From contig NZ_VTOM01000014.1 in the NCBI RefSeq assembly GCF_009765365.1, forward strand, positions 1 to 64,000: 64,000 nt of DNA. Reading direction: 5' to 3'. This document shows positions 9,461-17,823 of the stretch, piece after piece (the first letter of the stretch is position 1; every line of letters begins with the position of its first letter). Both the position numbers and the translations under genes were made by a program. This DNA comes from Antarcticirhabdus aurantiaca. Lineage in GTDB: Bacteria > Pseudomonadota > Alphaproteobacteria > Rhizobiales > Rhizobiaceae. Below the pieces are notes generated by a model that was not told where the DNA came from, searched no databases, and saw only the letters and a list, made by a program, of their open reading frames with translations.

Positions 9461-11716
9461 GACGGCCGCGCGGATGCGCTCGCGCGTCAGCGGCAGGTCG
9501 CGGATGCGCTGGCCCGTCGCCGCGGTGATCGCGTTGGCGAGCGCCGCCCCGCCGGGACCCTGACTGCACTCCCCGGCGCCCAGGAACGGCTCGCCGGGCC
9601 TCGGGATGATCTCGACGTCGATCGCTTCCGGCAACGCGTCGAAGCGCAGGATCGGATAGGTCGACCAGTCGACCGAGGTCACCCGCGTCGGGTCGAAGGT
9701 CACGGCCTCGTAGAGCGTCCAGCTCGCCGACTGCAGGATGCCGCCCTGGACCTGGTTGGCGATGCCGTCGGGGTTCACGACCTCGCCGGCATCCACCGCC
9801 GTCGATGCGCGCACCATGCGCACTCGCCCGCTCGACGGCTCGACCTCCACCTCCATCGCCACGGCGCAGTAGGCTGCGAGGTTCTTGTAGCGCGCGAAGG
9901 CGAAGCCGACGCCGTGATGGGCGGGAAGGCTCATCTTCGGCCGCCAGCCGAACCGTCGTGCCGCAAGATTGACGACGTCGCGGGCGCGCGGGTCCTGCAG
10001 GTGGCGAAGACGGTACTCGACCGGGTCGGCGTCCGCCGCTGCGGCGAGCTCGTCCATGAAGCACTCGATCGAGACGACGTTCATGTAGGCGCCGAGCCCG
10101 CGCAACGCGGACACGCGCAGCGGCATGTCGGGCAGGAAGTGCCAGGTCACGTCGCGGCTCGGAAAGGCGTAGAGCGGGTTGGAGTTGCGGTCGCCGTTGC
10201 CCTCCTTGGTGATCTGCACCTTGGCGGGCTTGGGCGGAAACGGCGCGGCCAGGTGCTGGGCGGCGAGGAGCGCGGGCGCCCCGCCGGGGCGCGAATTGTG
10301 CGTGTTGCTCCAGACGCCGTAGGTCCATTCGGTGACGTTCCCGTCCGCGTCGACGCCGGCGCGAACCTCCGTCACCATGCCCGGCGAAAACGGCTCCCAG
10401 GCATGCTCCTGCTCGCGCATCCATTGGACGCGCACGGGCCGGCCGGGCAGCGCCTGCGCGAGAAGCGCCGCGTCCGCCGCGACGTCGTCGGCGGCGTTGT
10501 GGCCGTAGCAGCCGGAGCCCTCCTGATGGACGCAACGCACCTCTTCGGGAGGCACGCGCAGCATCTCGGCGATGGCCTGGCGCAGGGGATAAACGCCCTG
10601 GCTGTGCGTCCAGACCGTGGTCGTGCCGTTTTCTAGGAGGCCGATCGCGCACGACGGCCCGATCGAGGCGTGGAGCTGGTAGGGGCGGGTGAAGCGCGCC
10701 TCGATGGTCTTCACCGAGCCGGGCGCGGGCGTGCCTTCGCGCACCACCTCCGCGTCCTCGCGCGGCATCGCCATGAGGACGGCGGGGAGGTTCGTCGCGT
10801 CGGGCAGCGTTTGCCGCTCCTCCCAGCGCGCGGCCGCCGAGAGCGCCCACATAGCCTTGATCGCCTGCCATTCCTTCTCGGCGACGAGGCCGAGGAAGGA
10901 TCCGTCGCGCACCACCTTCAGGACGCCCGGCATCGCCTCGACGCCGACCGTGTCGACGGAAACGAGGCGGGCGCCCGGGCTCGGCGGCCGCACGATGCGG
11001 CCGTGGACCATGCCCTCGGGCCGCATGTCCTGGACGTAGGCCTCGCCGCCCGTCACTTTGCGCGGGATGTCGATGCGGGGACGCGGGCGGCCCATCTCGC
11101 GAAAGCTGTTCGGGTCCTTGAGGCGCGAATTGGGTTGCGCGCGGACCTCGATCAGCTCGGCGGAGACGAGCTCGCCATAGGTCGCGCGCCGCCCGTCGGG
11201 CGCGATCACGGCGCCGGCCTCGGCGCGCAGGTTCTCCACCGGCAAGGTCCAGCGACGCGCGGCCTCGCCGATCAGGATGTCGCGCACCTGCGCCGCCGCG
11301 TTGCGGATGGCGGTGCCGCTGTCCTGGACGGAATGGCTGCCGGCGGTGAAGCCCTCGTTCGGGCTCGCGCTGGTGTCGGGGCCGACGAGGCTCAGCGCCT
11401 CGAAGGGCGCCTCCAGCTCCTCGGCCGCGACCTGGAGGAGGGCGGTGCGGATGCCCTGGCCGAGCTCGGCCTTGCCGGTGAAGACGGTGACGCGGCCGTC
11501 GGGCGCGATGCGGATCCAGGAGTCGAGGTCGGGATTGGTTTTGAGGCTGCCGGGAAGATCGGGCGCAGGTTCGGGCACCGCCTGGAAGTTCTGCGTCTCG
11601 TCGCCGGGCGCGGTCGGCGCCTGCGCGAAGCCACGGGCCGAGAAGGACAGGACGAGGGCGCCGGTGCCGAGCAACACGGAGCGGCGGGACAGGAGAAGGG
11701 GCGAATCGTGGCGCAT
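9449..11716 (-). CDS. Xanthine dehydrogenase family molybdopterin-binding subunit, Tat-exported (IorB-like)
   Basis: Large catalytic subunit of 755 residues of a molybdenum hydroxylase, closest in layout to isoquinoline 1-oxidoreductase beta and related aldehyde or N-heterocycle dehydrogenases. The N-terminus carries a twin-arginine signal (SRRSVLLGTGALVLSF, RR at 11-12), so the enzyme should act in the periplasm. Family motifs seen include QEGSGCYGHN and, near the C-terminus, LGAGECSQGPGG, whose Glu (about residue 716) corresponds to the base that activates the Mo-bound water. It starts 4 nt after the stop of the 2Fe-2S subunit gene and is the last gene of a cytochrome - 2Fe-2S - Mo subunit operon. 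The natural substrate cannot be assigned. Confidence 0.9.
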   Translation of the reverse strand: MRHDSPLLLSRRSVLLGTGALVLSFSARGFAQAPTAPGDETQNFQAVPEPAPDLPGSLKTNPDLDSWIRIAPDGRVTVFTGKAELGQGIRTALLQVAAEELEAPFEALSLVGPDTSASPNEGFTAGSHSVQDSGTAIRNAAAQVRDILIGEAARRWTLPVENLRAEAGAVIAPDGRRATYGELVSAELIEVRAQPNSRLKDPNSFREMGRPRPRIDIPRKVTGGEAYVQDMRPEGMVHGRIVRPPSPGARLVSVDTVGVEAMPGVLKVVRDGSFLGLVAEKEWQAIKAMWALSAAARWEERQTLPDATNLPAVLMAMPREDAEVVREGTPAPGSVKTIEARFTRPYQLHASIGPSCAIGLLENGTTTVWTHSQGVYPLRQAIAEMLRVPPEEVRCVHQEGSGCYGHNAADDVAADAALLAQALPGRPVRVQWMREQEHAWEPFSPGMVTEVRAGVDADGNVTEWTYGVWSNTHNSRPGGAPALLAAQHLAAPFPPKPAKVQITKEGNGDRNSNPLYAFPSRDVTWHFLPDMPLRVSALRGLGAYMNVVSIECFMDELAAAADADPVEYRLRHLQDPRARDVVNLAARRFGWRPKMSLPAHHGVGFAFARYKNLAAYCAVAMEVEVEPSSGRVRMVRASTAVDAGEVVNPDGIANQVQGGILQSASWTLYEAVTFDPTRVTSVDWSTYPILRFDALPEAIDVEIIPRPGEPFLGAGECSQGPGGAALANAITAATGQRIRDLPLTRERIRAAVGEG

Positions 11717-11720
11717 CGTG

Positions 11721-12224
11721 TCATCCCGCCCGCTGCGGCGCGTCGGCGGCAGCCGCGCGGCCGTTGGTCTGCATGAGTTCCCCGGCGCGACGGATCGCCG
11801 CCATGATGCGCATGTGCGTGCCGCATCGGCACAGGTTCGGCTCCATGTGGGTGCGGATCTCGCCGTCCGTGGCCGCCGGATTACGCTGCAGGAGCGCCTG
11901 CGCCCGCATCATCATGCCGGGGATGCAGTAGCCGCACTGGGCGGCCTGCTCCTCGATGAAGGCCTGCTGCATCGGGCCGGGCTGCTCGATCGTGCCGAGC
12001 CCCTCGACGGTCGTCACCTCCTTGCCGTCCAGGAGCAGGAGCGGCGTCACGCAGGACAGCACCGCTTCGCCGCCGACCATCACGGTGCAGGCACCGCACT
12101 GGCCGAGGCCGCAGCCGTACTTGGCGGCATGGAGGTGTAGCTCGTCGCGCAGCACGTAGAGGAGCGGCGTGTCGGGCTCGGCCTCGATCTCGTGCCGGGT
12201 CCCGTTGACGGTGAGCGCTACCAT
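11721..12224 (-). CDS. 2Fe-2S subunit of molybdenum hydroxylase (IorA-like)
   Basis: Small subunit of 167 residues carrying two [2Fe-2S] clusters. The plant-ferredoxin-type cluster motif is [21 protein letters not shown] (Cys at about 38, 43, 46 and 58); the second, helical-domain cluster uses QCGYCIPG and NLCRCGTH. It passes electrons from the Mo cofactor to the heme protein encoded just upstream. There is no signal peptide, so it is probably co-exported with the Tat-carrying large subunit (hitchhiking), as known for related enzymes. Its start overlaps the end of the cytochrome gene by 7 nt. Confidence 0.92.
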   Translation of the reverse strand: MVALTVNGTRHEIEAEPDTPLLYVLRDELHLHAAKYGCGLGQCGACTVMVGGEAVLSCVTPLLLLDGKEVTTVEGLGTIEQPGPMQQAFIEEQAAQCGYCIPGMMMRAQALLQRNPAATDGEIRTHMEPNLCRCGTHMRIMAAIRRAGELMQTNGRAAAADAPQRAG

Positions 12225-13621
12225 GTCGTCTCCTGCTTCGACGGGTTGGCGGGCGCGGCCGAGCCGCTGTCCAGGGCATAGACGCCCGCCTCGACCCCGG
12301 CTTCGCGCAGCCGCGCGACGAGGGGCGCCGGGTCCTCCCAGGGCGGCTCGTCGCTGAAGGTCGAGCGGAGATAGGCGAGGAGGTCGACGATCTGCCCGTC
12401 GTCCAGCGAGCCCGCGAAGCCCGGCATGATCGGCCCGCGCTCGCCCTCCGGCGCGGGCAGGCCGTTGAGGATGACGTTGATGGGGTTGGCCGGCGTCGGC
12501 CCGTACATCGCCGTCGAATGGTCGAGCCTGAGGCCGCCATAGGGCAGCGGCCGTCCCGCATCGTGGCAGGAGGAGCAGGCGACCGCGTAGATCGCCGCGC
12601 CGCGCTGCGCGTTCGCGGGCAGGACCGGCGCCGTCTGGCTGCCGGCGCTCTGCACCTGGACGCCGGGCGGGTGGGTCGTCTCGGCGGCCAGCAGCGCGTC
12701 GGCACGCCGCTTCTTCTCAGGGGTCGGCTCGCCCATGACGGACGCGACATAGGTCGCCATCGCCCGCGCCTCGGTTTCCGGCAGGGCGCCGAGGTTCTGC
12801 GTCACCGGCGCCATCGGTCCGCGGGCGACGCCGTGGCGCGGCTCCCAGCCGGTGTGGAGATACTGGGTGAGGCTGTCGACGTCCCAGGGGATGGGCGCGG
12901 GGGAGTCCGCGTTCAGCGCGTAGGCGGTCCACCCCTCGGACTCCCCGCCGGCATAATGCGCGTCGGTGCGGACCGCGCCGAATGCGTTGCGCGGACTGTG
13001 GCAGGCGCCGCAATGGCCGAGGCCCTCGGCGAGATAGGCGCCGCGGTTCCAGGTCTGGCTCTGCGCCGTATCCGGCTGGTAGGCGCCCTCGCGGAAGAAC
13101 AGGAGCTTCCAGCCGGCCAGAACCATGCGCTGGTCGAGCGGAAAGGGCAGCTCGTTCGCCGGCGTCTCGGCCCGCACCGGCTCGCGCGTCATCAGGTAGG
13201 CGTAGAGCGCGCGGTTGTCGTCGTCGGTGACGCGGGTGAAATGGTCGTAGGGAAAGGCGGGGTAGAGGTGATTGCCCTCGCGGTCGACGCCCTCGCGCAT
13301 CGATCGGATGAAGGCCTCCTCGCTCCAGCGGCCGATGCCGGTCTCGGGGTCCGGGGTGATGTTGGTCGAGTAGATCGTGCCAAAGGGCGTCGGCAGCGCC
13401 AGGCCGCCGGCGAAGACCTTGCCGCCCGGCGCCGTGTGGCAGACGTTGCAGTTGCCGACCGCCGCGAGGTCGGCGCCGTGCTTCACCAGCGCGGGGTCGA
13501 AGGCAGTCCGCTGCGGCGGGTCGATCGGGTCGATCGCGTGTTCCCAGGCATAGGCGACGAAGCCGCCGAGGCCGCCGAGGCCCAGGGCGACGACGATGAT
13601 GAGAAACCGCGCGATCCGCAT
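12218..13621 (-). CDS. Membrane-anchored triheme cytochrome c, electron acceptor of the Mo hydroxylase
   Basis: Protein of 467 residues with an N-terminal hydrophobic anchor (about 5-24) and three CxxCH heme sites: CNVCH (58-62), CGACH (204-208) and CSSCH (349-353). The layout matches the cytochrome subunits of alcohol or aldehyde dehydrogenases that feed periplasmic oxidations into the respiratory chain. It is the first gene of the operon with the 2Fe-2S and Mo subunits (7-nt overlap), so it probably accepts their electrons at the periplasmic face. The last ~70 residues form a Pro/Ala-rich tail after the third heme domain. Confidence 0.92.
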   Translation of the reverse strand: MRIARFLIIVVALGLGGLGGFVAYAWEHAIDPIDPPQRTAFDPALVKHGADLAAVGNCNVCHTAPGGKVFAGGLALPTPFGTIYSTNITPDPETGIGRWSEEAFIRSMREGVDREGNHLYPAFPYDHFTRVTDDDNRALYAYLMTREPVRAETPANELPFPLDQRMVLAGWKLLFFREGAYQPDTAQSQTWNRGAYLAEGLGHCGACHSPRNAFGAVRTDAHYAGGESEGWTAYALNADSPAPIPWDVDSLTQYLHTGWEPRHGVARGPMAPVTQNLGALPETEARAMATYVASVMGEPTPEKKRRADALLAAETTHPPGVQVQSAGSQTAPVLPANAQRGAAIYAVACSSCHDAGRPLPYGGLRLDHSTAMYGPTPANPINVILNGLPAPEGERGPIMPGFAGSLDDGQIVDLLAYLRSTFSDEPPWEDPAPLVARLREAGVEAGVYALDSGSAAPANPSKQETTW

Positions 13622-13725
13622 CCTGTCTCCGCTCTCCCGGACAGGGACTGCCCGGCACCGGGAGCTAGCGGAGGCGCGGCGGAACCCAAGCGATCAAACG
13701 ATCGAATTGTTTGTCTGACTTGTTT

Positions 13726-14703
13726 TTACCCGCCGCCGATCAGGATGCCGGAGGCCAGCACCAGCGCGCCGCCGACGATGACCTGCACGGTCGCCCGGCC
13801 GATCGGCGTTTCCATGAAGCGGTTTTGGATCCAGACGATGGCGACGAGTTCGAGAACGACGACGGCGAATGCGATGAGCGTCGCGGTCCAGAAGTCCGGG
13901 ATGAGGTAAGGCAGCGCGTGGCCGAGGCCGCCGACCGTGGTCATGATGCCGGAAGCGAAGCCCCGCTTCACCGGCGAGCCGCGGCCCGACAGGACGCCGT
14001 CGTCGTGCGCGGCCTCGGTGAAGCCCATCGAGATGCCCGCGCCGACCGCCGCGGCGAGGCCGACGAGCAGCGTCGTATGCGGGTCGCGCGTCGCAAACGC
14101 CGTGGCGAAGATCGGCGCGAGCGTCGAGACCGAGCCGTCCATCAGGCCGGCGAGGCCCGGCTGGATCAGCGTCAGGATGAGCTGGCGCCGCGCCGTCTTG
14201 TCCTCCTCGCCGCGGGCGTCGGGCGTCAGCAGCGTTTCCTCCAGGACGTCGGCCTTGCCCTTGTGACCGCGCTCGGCCTCGGCGAGGTCGCCAAGGAGGC
14301 GGCGGGTCGAGGCGTCGCTCGTGCGCTGCGCGGCCGCCTCGTAGAAGCGGGCGGCGGCGTCCTCCATCCGGTCGGCCTCGGCGCGGATGTCGTCCAGCGG
14401 CAGGTTGGCGAGAAGCCAGGTCGGCCGGCGCGCGACGTAGTCGGCGACGTGCTCGCGCCGGATCAGGGGGATCGTCGGACCGAAGCGACGCTCGTGCTCG
14501 GCGATGAGCGCGCGGCGGTGACCGTCCTCCTCGCGGCTCATCTCGCGAAACACCGCCGCGGTGGCGGGGAAGTCCGCCTCCAGCCGCTCGGCATAGCCGG
14601 CATAGATGCGCGCATCGTCCTCTTCGGCGGAGATGGCGAGCGCCAGGATCTCGCGCTCCGACAGGTCGGAGAAGCGCTTGCGCCCTTGGGCGAACCTTAG
14701 CAT
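13726..14703 (-). CDS. mbfA: Membrane-bound ferritin / iron exporter MbfA
   Basis: Protein of 325 residues with two parts. Residues 1-165 form a ferritin/rubrerythrin-like four-helix domain with paired acidic clusters (SAEEDDARIYAGYAERL, REMSREEDGHRRAL, EAERGHKGK). Residues from about 175 form a CCC1/VIT1-type membrane domain (GLMDGSVSTLAPIFA, AVGAGISMGFTEA). This architecture is that of MbfA, which exports iron in rhizobia and protects against iron and peroxide stress. The ATG at 14703 lies 9 nt from an Irr-type palindrome, so de-repression under high iron is expected. It stands alone in its orientation, downstream of a gap of about 95 bp. Confidence 0.93.
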   Translation of the reverse strand: MLRFAQGRKRFSDLSEREILALAISAEEDDARIYAGYAERLEADFPATAAVFREMSREEDGHRRALIAEHERRFGPTIPLIRREHVADYVARRPTWLLANLPLDDIRAEADRMEDAAARFYEAAAQRTSDASTRRLLGDLAEAERGHKGKADVLEETLLTPDARGEEDKTARRQLILTLIQPGLAGLMDGSVSTLAPIFATAFATRDPHTTLLVGLAAAVGAGISMGFTEAAHDDGVLSGRGSPVKRGFASGIMTTVGGLGHALPYLIPDFWTATLIAFAVVVLELVAIVWIQNRFMETPIGRATVQVIVGGALVLASGILIGGG

Positions 14704-14712
14704 GGTATGCTC

Positions 14713-14729
14713 TTTAGAATAATTCCAAA
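14713..14729. promoter_or_regulatory. Irr (ICE-type) operator at mbfA
   Basis: TTTAGAATAATTCCAAA is a near-perfect 7-3-7 palindrome (TTTAGAA / TTCCAAA, one mismatch) resembling the rhizobial iron-control element bound by Irr. It lies 9 bp upstream of the mbfA start codon, where binding would block transcription or initiation. mbfA is a known Irr target in Bradyrhizobium and Agrobacterium. Confidence 0.75.
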
Positions 14730-14798
14730 CTATGACTCAGATAGCACCGCGCCCGCGCCGCGACAACGGTGCCGCCGGCAGCCGTCAGCCGTCAGCCG

Positions 14799-15842
14799 TC
14801 AGCCGCCGAGAAAGCCCTTGAAGCGGAGCCAGAGATAGATCGAGGCGGCCGAGCCCGCGACGGCGAGCCCGGCGAAGAGCGTGCCGTGGTCGGAATGGCT
14901 CCACAGCATATTGCCCGTGTTCATCCCGAAGAAGCCGGTGACGAGCGTCGCCGGCAGGAGGAGCGCCGACAGGATCGACAGGACGTAGAGGTTCCGGTTC
15001 GTGCGCTGCGTCATCTGGAGGTCGATCTCCTCGCGCAGCAGCCGAATGTCGGCCTGCGCCGCCGCGACGTCGCCGTGCAGCGCGGCGACGCGCTGGTTCA
15101 GCTTCTCGACGCTCGGCAGAAGCGCTTCGGGCAGGTCCTCGTCCTCTTCGAGGCGCTGGAGCACGGCGCGGATGCCGGAGAGCTGGCGGTTCAGCCGCAC
15201 GGCCTCGCGGCGGAGCGAGGAAAGCTCCTGCGGATCGGGCTCCCAGCCGTCGTTGAGGAGCCGGTCCTCGCTCGCCTGGACGGAGCGGGCGAGCGTCGTC
15301 GCGCGGCGCGCGGCGACCTGTATGATCGCCGACACCACGAGATCGAAGGACTGGGCCGGCGTGACCGGGCAGACGCCGGCCTCGACCTTGCGCCGGACGA
15401 CGTCGGCAGCCGCCAGCGGGTGATGGCGGGCGCTGAGCATCGCCTCGGGTCCCAGCGCGATATGGAGCGCGCCGGTGCGGGTCGTTTCCTCCGAGCCGAA
15501 GTCGACCTCGAAGTCGTGAAGGACGCAGGCGACGAAGCCGTTCTCGACGAGAGCCCGCTGGTGCGTCTCGGGCGAGAGCAGGAGCTCGCGCACGCCGTCC
15601 GGCAGCGCGGCCTGTTCCTCGATCCAGCGCCGGCTCGCCTGGTTGGCGCTGTTGATGTGCAGCCAGCGGAAGCGCCCGTCCCGTGCCGCATCGGTCGGCG
15701 GCACGACGAGGTCGTCCGGCGCGGTCGGCCACACCCGACCCTCGCCGAAGTCGAAGCCCCAGACGAGTCCTGCCTGCAGCGCCGGCCTCTCGGGCGAGCC
15801 GGCGCGGTGCGGCGGGCTTTCGGTCAGGGCGGAACGGGGCAT
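14799..15842 (-). CDS. CorA/ZntB-family divalent cation transporter
   Basis: Protein of 347 residues: a soluble alpha/beta and long helical cytoplasmic domain (about 1-275) followed by two transmembrane helices at the C-terminus. The family-defining GMN tripeptide (GFFGMNTGNMLW, about 306-308) sits at the end of the first helix. The sequence after it (TGNMLW rather than the Mg-type periplasmic MPE loop) is nearer the ZntB branch, which moves zinc, but metal choice is not certain. The ATG at 15842 (MPRSAL) is the first sensible start; it lacks a good ribosome-binding site. Confidence 0.88.
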   Translation of the reverse strand: MPRSALTESPPHRAGSPERPALQAGLVWGFDFGEGRVWPTAPDDLVVPPTDAARDGRFRWLHINSANQASRRWIEEQAALPDGVRELLLSPETHQRALVENGFVACVLHDFEVDFGSEETTRTGALHIALGPEAMLSARHHPLAAADVVRRKVEAGVCPVTPAQSFDLVVSAIIQVAARRATTLARSVQASEDRLLNDGWEPDPQELSSLRREAVRLNRQLSGIRAVLQRLEEDEDLPEALLPSVEKLNQRVAALHGDVAAAQADIRLLREEIDLQMTQRTNRNLYVLSILSALLLPATLVTGFFGMNTGNMLWSHSDHGTLFAGLAVAGSAASIYLWLRFKGFLGG

Positions 15843-15928
15843 GGAACTCGCGCGTGGAGGAACGACGGGCCGGCGAAGCGCATCCTGTGCCGAGCCTTCG
15901 CCGATGGAAAGCGCCCGCGCGCGGGCCC

Positions 15929-16855
15929 TCAGTAGCGGTTGGGGACGATGATCTCCGGCGGCACGGGGTGGCGCACGTAGTCGGCGTGGCGCTCGCGCGG
16001 CGGCAGCGTGACGGAGGGCTTCACCACCTCGCCGTAGGGCACCTGTTCCAGGAGGTGGCGGATGCAGTTGAGCCGGGCGCGCTTCTTGTCCACGGCCTCG
16101 ACCACCCACCAGGGCGCCTCGGGAATGTGGGTCCGCTCCAGCATCACCTCCTTGGCGCGGGTGTAGTCCTCCCAGCGCCGCCGGCTCTCGACGTCCATGG
16201 GCGAGAGCTTCCACTGCTTGAGGGGATCGTGGATCCGCATCTGGAAGCGGAATTCCTGCTCCTCGTCGGTGATCGAGAACCAGTACTTCAACAGGATGAT
16301 CCCCGAGCGCACCAGCATGCGCTCGAAGTCCGGAACGGAGCGGAAGAACTCCTCGACCTCCGCCTCCGTGCAGAAGCCCATGACGCGTTCGACGCCGGCG
16401 CGATTGTACCAGGAGCGGTCGAACAGAACCATCTCGCCGCCCGCCGGCAGGTGCGGCACGTAGCGCTGGAAGTACCATTGCGAGCGCTCGCGCTCGGACG
16501 GCGCGGGGAGCGCCACGACGCGGCAGACGCGCGGATTGAGACGCTGGGTGATGCGCTTGATGGCGCCGCCCTTGCCGGCGGAATCGCGGCCTTCAAAGAG
16601 CACCACGACCTTCAGCTTGTGCGCCTGGACCCAGTCCTGCAGCTTCACCAGCTCGCGCTGCAGGCGGAACAGCTCCTTGAAGTAGATGCGCCGGTCGAGC
16701 GTGCGGCCGATCGGCGCGCCGCTCGAACCCTCGTCCAGCTGGTCGAGCCGGTCCTCGTCGGCGGCGATCTCGAACTCCTCGTCGAAGCTGTCGGCCAGCT
16801 CGTCGCGGATCCGGTCATAGTCCGCGAAGGCCGAGGAAAGCGTGTCCGTGTCCAT
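15929..16855 (-). CDS. ppk2: Polyphosphate kinase 2 (PPK2)
   Basis: Protein of 308 residues that moves phosphate between polyphosphate and nucleotides. Walker A is GRDSAGKGG (89-97) and the lid/Walker B region is FDRSWYNRAGVE (144 onward), both hallmarks of PPK2; RSQWYFQRYV and EAPWWVV are also typical. Length and a single catalytic domain fit class I. The ATG at 16855 has AAGGGG about 10 nt upstream. It lies 80 nt after the mpg gene on the same strand, so read-through from the upstream DNA-repair genes is possible. Its presence adds to the phosphate theme of this part of the window. Confidence 0.93.
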   Translation of the reverse strand: MDTDTLSSAFADYDRIRDELADSFDEEFEIAADEDRLDQLDEGSSGAPIGRTLDRRIYFKELFRLQRELVKLQDWVQAHKLKVVVLFEGRDSAGKGGAIKRITQRLNPRVCRVVALPAPSERERSQWYFQRYVPHLPAGGEMVLFDRSWYNRAGVERVMGFCTEAEVEEFFRSVPDFERMLVRSGIILLKYWFSITDEEQEFRFQMRIHDPLKQWKLSPMDVESRRRWEDYTRAKEVMLERTHIPEAPWWVVEAVDKKRARLNCIRHLLEQVPYGEVVKPSVTLPPRERHADYVRHPVPPEIIVPNRY

Positions 16856-16935
16856 GTCTGCCGATCCCCTTGCCGCGACATCGAATCGCGCGGGAACCTG
16901 CGTCGGATTTGTATCGGGCGTGTGACAGCCGGCGC

Positions 16936-17511
16936 TCAGAGCTTGCGGCTGAGAAAGGGGGAGCCGGACAGGCCGAAGCGCCAGGGCTGCTCGACCGCGC
17001 GGGTGATCCCGATCCGCGGCCCCGTCGCGACCTCCATCGCGTCCAGGGCCGCGAAGAGCTCGAAGGGCGGCGCGTCGAGCGGCAGGCCGTCCTGCTCGAT
17101 CGTGACGCCGAGCGCCTGGGCGAGCCGGCCCGGTCCGCTGCACAGGAGCCGGGCGCTCTCCAGACCGCGCCGCTCGCGCATCCGCTCCAGGCCGTGCCGC
17201 GGCTCGATCGCGCGGATCAGAACCGCGCTGCCGGCCTCGCCTTGGCCGCAGACGAGGTTGAGGCACCAGTGGATGCCGTAGGAGCGGTAGACGTAGGCGC
17301 GGCCGGGCGGGCCGAACATGGAGGCGTTGCGCGGGGTCTGGCCGCGATAGCTGTGCGAGGCCGGATCGTCGGGCGTGTAGGCCTCCGTCTCGACGATCGG
17401 CCCGCCGACACCGTCGACGAGCAGCGTGACCCCGATCAGAGCGCCCGCCAGCGTCACCGCGTCGCGCTCGAAGAAATGCACGTCGAGCCGGCGCGGCGCG
17501 ATCTCAGTCAT
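16936..17511 (-). CDS. mpg: 3-methyladenine DNA glycosylase, AAG/Mpg family
   Basis: Protein of 191 residues of the alkyladenine-glycosylase fold, which excises alkylated and deaminated purines to start base-excision repair. Visible family motifs are [18 protein letters not shown] (with the catalytic Glu in the first block), [25 protein letters not shown], and [11 protein letters not shown]. Its start overlaps the end of the upstream TusA-like gene by 8 nt, so translation is probably coupled. It may be the last repair gene of a transcript beginning at the LexA box near 20.8 kb (spacings 5, 50 and -8 nt). Confidence 0.93.
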   Translation of the reverse strand: MTEIAPRRLDVHFFERDAVTLAGALIGVTLLVDGVGGPIVETEAYTPDDPASHSYRGQTPRNASMFGPPGRAYVYRSYGIHWCLNLVCGQGEAGSAVLIRAIEPRHGLERMRERRGLESARLLCSGPGRLAQALGVTIEQDGLPLDAPPFELFAALDAMEVATGPRIGITRAVEQPWRFGLSGSPFLSRKL

Positions 17512-17773
17512 GCGCGGCCGGCCGAATGGCGGGCGGCAGGACCTCGATCAGGAAGACGGCGGCCCCGTTTTCGCCGCGCCGCATCTCCGCGAGGCGATGG
17601 CCGGTCTGGTTGACGAGGTGGGGGATGTCGAGGGCGGCGAGCGGGTCCGTCGAGATCACGGCGAGCCTCGTACCGGGCGCGAGACCGCGCAGCGCCTTCT
17701 CCGTCCGCAGGGCCGGCAGCGGGCACTTGAGGCCGGACAGGTCGAGCGTGCGATCGGGCGTGAAGGCGTCCAT
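17504..17773 (-). CDS. TusA-family sulfur carrier protein
   Basis: Small protein of 89 residues with the SirA/TusA fold. The family signature CPxP is at LKCPLPAL, with the sulfur-accepting Cys at residue 17, followed by a helix (RTEKALRGL) and the usual beta strands. Such proteins pass persulfide sulfur to tRNA modification, molybdenum cofactor maturation or sulfur metabolism. The window encodes two molybdenum hydroxylases, but a link is only speculation. It sits 50 nt after recD2 and overlaps mpg by 8 nt. Confidence 0.85.
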   Translation of the reverse strand: MDAFTPDRTLDLSGLKCPLPALRTEKALRGLAPGTRLAVISTDPLAALDIPHLVNQTGHRLAEMRRGENGAAVFLIEVLPPAIRPAAHD

Positions 17774-17823
17774 CGAAGGGGATGTAGAAGGGCACGGCAG
17801 GGCGCGCAACGGGCTGCCGCGCG

